From Cyclobacteriaceae bacterium (GTDB taxonomy: Bacteria > Bacteroidota > Bacteroidia > Cytophagales > Cyclobacteriaceae), in NCBI GenBank assembly GCA_029861825.1, contig JAOTYN010000152.1, positions 1 to 8,703 on the forward strand: a stretch of 8,703 nt of DNA, in the 5' to 3' direction. This document shows, piece after piece, positions 4,912-8,703 of this stretch. The number at the start of each line of letters is the position of its first letter. The stretch's first letter is position 1. The translations under genes were made by a program, and so were the position numbers. The notes below the pieces were generated by a model, which searched no databases, was not told the origin of the DNA, and saw only the letters and a list, made by a program, of their open reading frames with translations.

Positions 4912-6768
4912 ATGAACCCATTAAGATCCTGGATCCTTTTATTTGTGATCATATTTACCTCTACTGGGCACCTCTACGCCGACGATGTCCAACGCGTGGA
5001 GCCCACCTTTTGGTGGGTGGGTATGAAAAACCCTAAGCTTCAATTACTGGTTCATGGCGAAAATATTTCCCAATACCAGGCAGAGATAAATTACCCAGGT
5101 GTTATGCTTCGTCAGGTGATAGAGGTAGAGAGCCCCAACTATTTGTTTCTGGATCTCATTATTGGTCCGGAAACCCATCCGGGATCCTTTTCTATCAACT
5201 TTAAAAACGGAAAAAGGGTTAGATTCCGACATCAATACGAATTAAAAGCCCGGGAAGCCGGGTCTTCTGATCGAGAGGGAATCGATGGGGCAGATGCTAT
5301 TTACTTGATTACCCCTGATCGCTTTGTAAATGGTGATCCGTCCAATGACAATGTAGAGGGTATGAAAGAAAAGGCCAATCGCCAAAACCCGGACGGTCGT
5401 CATGGGGGTGACATCCAGGGAATCATGGATCGTTTGGACTATATCAAGGATATGGGTTTTAATGCCATTTGGCTCAATCCATTGTTGGAAAATAACATGC
5501 CTGAATATTCTTATCACGGCTATTCCACCACCGATTACTACCGCATTGATGCTCGGTTTGGCAGCAATGAACAGTACCGGTTATTGGCAGAGACTGCTCA
5601 AGCTAAGGGCATAGGGTTAATTATGGATATGATCGCCAACCATTGTGGTTCGGAGCATTGGTGGATGACCGACCTGCCTACCTCGGATTGGATCAATTTC
5701 GATGGCCGGTTTGTGCAGACCAACCACCAGAAGTCTACCATACAAGACCCTTATGTCTCCGATACAGATCGCAGACGGTTTGTGGATGGCTGGTTCGTGG
5801 AAACTATGCCGGACCTCAACCAACGCAACCCCTTGGTGGCTAATTATTTGATACAAAACACCATATGGTGGATCGAGTATGCCCACCTTACAGGCATTAG
5901 ACAGGATACCTACCCTTATCCTGATATGCATTTTATGACCGAATGGACCTGTCGTATCCGGGAGGAATATCCCAATTTCTACATCGTTGGAGAAGAGTGG
6001 AACGGAAATCCCGCCATTGTAGCCTACTGGCAACAGGGTAAGAAAAATCCCAATGGATATACTTCGTGCTTACCCGGTCTCATGGATTTCCCTCTGCAGG
6101 AGGCCCTTCGTAAAGGTCTGACTGAAAACGAAAAAGACTGGGGACAGGGATGGATTAAAACCTATGAGATGTTAGCCAATGATTTTCAATACGCCGATCC
6201 CTTTAGCTTGGTGGTATTCCCTGACAATCATGACATGGACCGCTTCTACACACAACTAGGAGAAGACCTTGATCTTTTCAAATTAGGCTTGGCTTATACC
6301 CTGACCATGAGAGGGATCCCTCAGATCTACTACGGCACTGAAGTGCTGATGGTCAACCGCGACGGAGGAGGTCATGGAATTATTAGAAGTGATTTTCCGG
6401 GAGGTTGGACACAGGATAACTTGGATGTGGTTTCGGAGGCCGGTTTGTCGAAAGATCAGGTTGAAGCGAAGAATTTCGTCAAAAAACTCCTGAGCTGGAG
6501 GAAAGATGCACGGGCCGTTCACCATGGACGCGTACTGCACTACCTGCCATCGGATGGCGTTTATGTCTATTTTAGAATACATGATAACAATACCGTGATG
6601 GTGGCACTTAACAAAAACGACCAGGATATGAAGCTAATCCTGGACCGGTTTGCACAGGGATTGGAAAACAAAACCAGGGCGACTGATATTATTAGTAATA
6701 AGATGTTTGATCTTGCCACCACTATCACAGTACCTGCCCGATCACCGTTGATCCTGCAGCTGAAATGA
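4912..6768 (+). CDS. susA: SusA-type neopullulanase/cyclomaltodextrinase, GH13 (periplasmic)
   Basis: A 618-residue enzyme hydrolysing alpha-1,4 links in cyclodextrins, pullulan or maltodextrins. A signal peptide with a likely cut after LYA (residue 23) places it in the periplasm. Residues about 24-115 form the N-terminal beta domain of cyclomaltodextrinases (starting VEPTFWWVGM). The barrel shows all GH13 regions: I, DMIANH at 239-244; II, GIRQD with nucleophile Asp332; III, VGEEW with acid/base Glu361; IV, PDNHD with Asp441. Residues from about 530 form the C-terminal beta domain. Length and layout match Bacteroides SusA and the Flavobacterium cyclomaltodextrinase. ATG at 4912 is chosen because it gives the signal peptide. 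It precedes a second GH13 gene by 29 bp, in keeping with a starch-utilisation operon; SusC/SusD genes are not in the window. The symbol rests on family resemblance, not proven orthology. Confidence 0.9.
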   Translation: MNPLRSWILLFVIIFTSTGHLYADDVQRVEPTFWWVGMKNPKLQLLVHGENISQYQAEINYPGVMLRQVIEVESPNYLFLDLIIGPETHPGSFSINFKNGKRVRFRHQYELKAREAGSSDREGIDGADAIYLITPDRFVNGDPSNDNVEGMKEKANRQNPDGRHGGDIQGIMDRLDYIKDMGFNAIWLNPLLENNMPEYSYHGYSTTDYYRIDARFGSNEQYRLLAETAQAKGIGLIMDMIANHCGSEHWWMTDLPTSDWINFDGRFVQTNHQKSTIQDPYVSDTDRRRFVDGWFVETMPDLNQRNPLVANYLIQNTIWWIEYAHLTGIRQDTYPYPDMHFMTEWTCRIREEYPNFYIVGEEWNGNPAIVAYWQQGKKNPNGYTSCLPGLMDFPLQEALRKGLTENEKDWGQGWIKTYEMLANDFQYADPFSLVVFPDNHDMDRFYTQLGEDLDLFKLGLAYTLTMRGIPQIYYGTEVLMVNRDGGGHGIIRSDFPGGWTQDNLDVVSEAGLSKDQVEAKNFVKKLLSWRKDARAVHHGRVLHYLPSDGVYVYFRIHDNNTVMVALNKNDQDMKLILDRFAQGLENKTRATDIISNKMFDLATTITVPARSPLILQLK

Positions 6769-6797
6769 GAGGAGAAAAAAGAAGATAATCACAGGAT

Positions 6798-8703
6798 ATG
6801 AATAAATTTTTACTGCCGTATTTTTTGCTATTGGTCACGACATCGATCTGGGCCCAGACCATAACCACTGATCCTGTTTTCCCAAAGGCGGATGAAGATG
6901 TGACCTTTTCGGTTGACGTAACGGGCACTTCACTGGAGGGGTACGCCGGAGAGGTTTGGATTTGGACTTGGATAGAAAGAGGTGATATGGACATCGATGC
7001 TCCTACCAATGTCAACCCTGCCACTTCTGCTCAAAGCGATGCCTTAATGACTAAGGTAAGTACCAATCCGGATATTTATGAGATCACCTTTACACCTGTT
7101 GATTTTTTTAATACAACAGTTGAAGAGTTGGATCAAATAGGCCTTAAACTTAAAAGTGTAGATTGGGCAGATAACATTCAATCGGACAACGACGTCTTTG
7201 TGACCTTCTCCAGCGGTGAATTGGAATTGACAGTCACCGAACCTACCAATTTTCCTCATTTTGTAGATCCCAGTGAGACCTTTACTATCTCTGCAGCCAG
7301 CTCGGAAACCGCTGACCTGAGCATCAGTATTGATGAGATAGAGGTGGCCACTGCCCTGGGGACTACGGAGATTTCATACATGGAAAATGCACCGGCATCC
7401 GGCTCTAAGACAGTGAAGGTCACGGCCATTGCTATGGGTACCACTGTGGATATCAGTTTCGAATATGTAGTAAGGGGTTCCACTGTACAGGAAAGTCGCC
7501 CTCCCGGGATTGTGGATGGTATTAATTATGATGCAGGCGATGCGACCAAAGTCACCTTGTCCTTATGGGCTCCGTTAAAGTCATCGGTGTACGTAATCGG
7601 GGATTTTAATGATTGGGAGGTGAGTACCAACTACCAGATGAGACAGGATGGGGAACATTTCTGGTTGGAAATTATTGGTTTAACACCCCAGACAGAATAC
7701 GGATTCCAGTACATTGTAAATGAAACCATTAGTATAGCAGATCCCTATGCAGATAAAATATTGGACCCCGATGACCCCGGAATTCCTACGGCTAGCTACC
7801 CCAATCTAAAAGTCTATCCGCCCGAGGCTCTAAACACTGACTGGTTTGAAAACCGGGTGTCAATACTGCAAACTGCAGAGACACCCTACGCTTGGCAGAC
7901 CACCAATTGGGAGAAGCCTGCTAAAGAAGAACTGTTGGTTTATGAGTTGCTGGTTAGAGATTTTCTGGGAGAAAACAACGGCAATTATCAAACACTCATC
8001 GATACCTTATCATACATCAAAGATATGGGATTCAACTGCGTGGAGTTGATGCCCATAATGGAGTTTAACGGTAACAACAGCTGGGGGTACAACCCTACCT
8101 TTATGTTAGCTCCGGACAAATTTTACGGACCAAAAAATGAACTGAAACGGTTTATCGATGAGGCTCATGCCATGGGGATGGTGGTGATCCTGGATATGGT
8201 ATTGAACCAGAATGACGTTCCGGCTCCTTATGCCGCTATGTATTTCGATTTTGATACTTTCAAACCCACTGCCGATAATCCTTGGTTTAATGTGAATGCC
8301 ACCCATCCTTTTAACGTATTCAACGATTTTAATCATGAGAGTACTTATACTCAGACATTTGTGGATACCGTCAATTATTACTGGCTGACGGAATACAAAT
8401 TTGATGGATTTCGATTTGACCTCTCTAAGGGCTTCACCCAAACCTTAAATACAGATGTGGGTTTGTGGAGCGCTTACGATGCTTCCCGCATAGCCATACT
8501 TAAGCGCATGGCAGATAAAATATGGAATTATGCCCCGGATGCCTATGTCATTTTAGAGCACTTGGCAGATAACAGTGAGGAACTGGAGTTGTCGGACTAT
8601 GGAATGATGTTGTGGGGCAACGGACATTTCGATTATAAAGAGGCAATCCTGGGGTTTGGAGAGAACCGCAGTATTGGTTGGAGTTATTTTGAAGACAGAG
8701 GCT
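6798..8703 (+). CDS. Modular secreted alpha-amylase family protein (CBM48 + GH13), truncated by window edge
   Basis: At least 635 codons without a stop, running off the window. The signal peptide ends SIWA (residue 19), followed by Gln. Two beta-rich, acidic, Cys-free modules of E-set/Ig-like appearance cover about 20-140 and 141-226. A CBM48-like module covers about 245-345, with GDFNDW at 268-273. The GH13 barrel begins near 378 (LLVYELLVRDF). Region II has nucleophile Asp541 after Arg539 (FRFDLSKG); region III has acid/base Glu587 (VILEHLADN); region IV lies beyond the edge. Region I reads DMVLNQN (466-472), with Gln471 where GH13 enzymes nearly always have His. The layout matches a Flavobacteriia family of exported alpha-amylases that usually ends in a type IX secretion sorting domain, which cannot be checked here. 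The gene follows the SusA-like gene by 29 bp with an A-rich leader, so it shares the operon. It likely attacks starch or glycogen outside the cell or in the periplasm. Confidence 0.88.
   Translation, partial: MNKFLLPYFLLLVTTSIWAQTITTDPVFPKADEDVTFSVDVTGTSLEGYAGEVWIWTWIERGDMDIDAPTNVNPATSAQSDALMTKVSTNPDIYEITFTPVDFFNTTVEELDQIGLKLKSVDWADNIQSDNDVFVTFSSGELELTVTEPTNFPHFVDPSETFTISAASSETADLSISIDEIEVATALGTTEISYMENAPASGSKTVKVTAIAMGTTVDISFEYVVRGSTVQESRPPGIVDGINYDAGDATKVTLSLWAPLKSSVYVIGDFNDWEVSTNYQMRQDGEHFWLEIIGLTPQTEYGFQYIVNETISIADPYADKILDPDDPGIPTASYPNLKVYPPEALNTDWFENRVSILQTAETPYAWQTTNWEKPAKEELLVYELLVRDFLGENNGNYQTLIDTLSYIKDMGFNCVELMPIMEFNGNNSWGYNPTFMLAPDKFYGPKNELKRFIDEAHAMGMVVILDMVLNQNDVPAPYAAMYFDFDTFKPTADNPWFNVNATHPFNVFNDFNHESTYTQTFVDTVNYYWLTEYKFDGFRFDLSKGFTQTLNTDVGLWSAYDASRIAILKRMADKIWNYAPDAYVILEHLADNSEELELSDYGMMLWGNGHFDYKEAILGFGENRSIGWSYFEDRG

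Noticed and set aside
5617..6033. 138-codon minus-strand ORF inside the SusA-like gene
   Set aside because: It lies fully antisense to the GH13 catalytic regions, whose motifs are intact; it is a frame shadow.
1..8703. tRNA, rRNA, CRISPR array or insertion sequence
   Set aside because: I looked for clover-leaf patterns, regularly spaced repeats and transposase motifs in the non-coding stretches and saw none.

Overview
The window looks like a chromosomal segment of a Bacteroidota bacterium, probably a marine flavobacterium or a close relative. The reasons are TAnnTTTG-type (-7) promoter elements, A-rich leaders without clear Shine-Dalgarno sequences, two lipoproteins with lipoboxes, and two exported GH13 enzymes of the kinds found in Bacteroidota starch-utilisation loci. 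This assignment is inferred from gene content; no marker gene is present.

Left part, minus strand (1-1898). Three closely spaced genes read leftwards off the window: an alpha/beta-hydrolase of the esterase superfamily (probable TTG start), a stand-alone ATP-grasp ligase, and the first 72 codons of a YbdK/GCS2-type carboxylate-amine ligase. Two different ATP-dependent carboxylate-amine/thiol ligase folds plus a hydrolase in one operon suggest synthesis and processing of a small amide or peptide-like metabolite whose identity is unknown. A good promoter match for this operon lies at 2031-2059.

Middle, plus strand (2093-4418). After a 194-bp divergent intergenic region come two lipoprotein genes 4 bp apart: a parallel beta-helix protein (TIGR03805-like) and a cytochrome with two CxxCH haem sites (SO_2930/HNE_0200 type, TIGR03806-like). 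I recall these two families as recurrent neighbours of unknown function, so they probably form a cell-envelope redox unit.

Intergenic island (4419-4911). About 490 bp with no credible gene but with an unusual density of perfect short palindromes, a G-rich tract running into a 12-bp palindrome, and a GC-rich block (about 4685-4810) with a large imperfect hairpin between two copies of an 8-bp direct repeat. It may be a dispersed intergenic repeat.

Right part, plus strand (4853-8703). A promoter-like element precedes a SusA-type periplasmic cyclomaltodextrinase/neopullulanase. It is followed 29 bp later by a second, larger modular alpha-amylase family protein that runs off the window. Together they fit the start of a starch/maltodextrin utilisation operon: the modular enzyme would attack polysaccharide and the SusA-like enzyme would process imported oligosaccharides. 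In the second enzyme the usual His of GH13 conserved region I is replaced by Gln.
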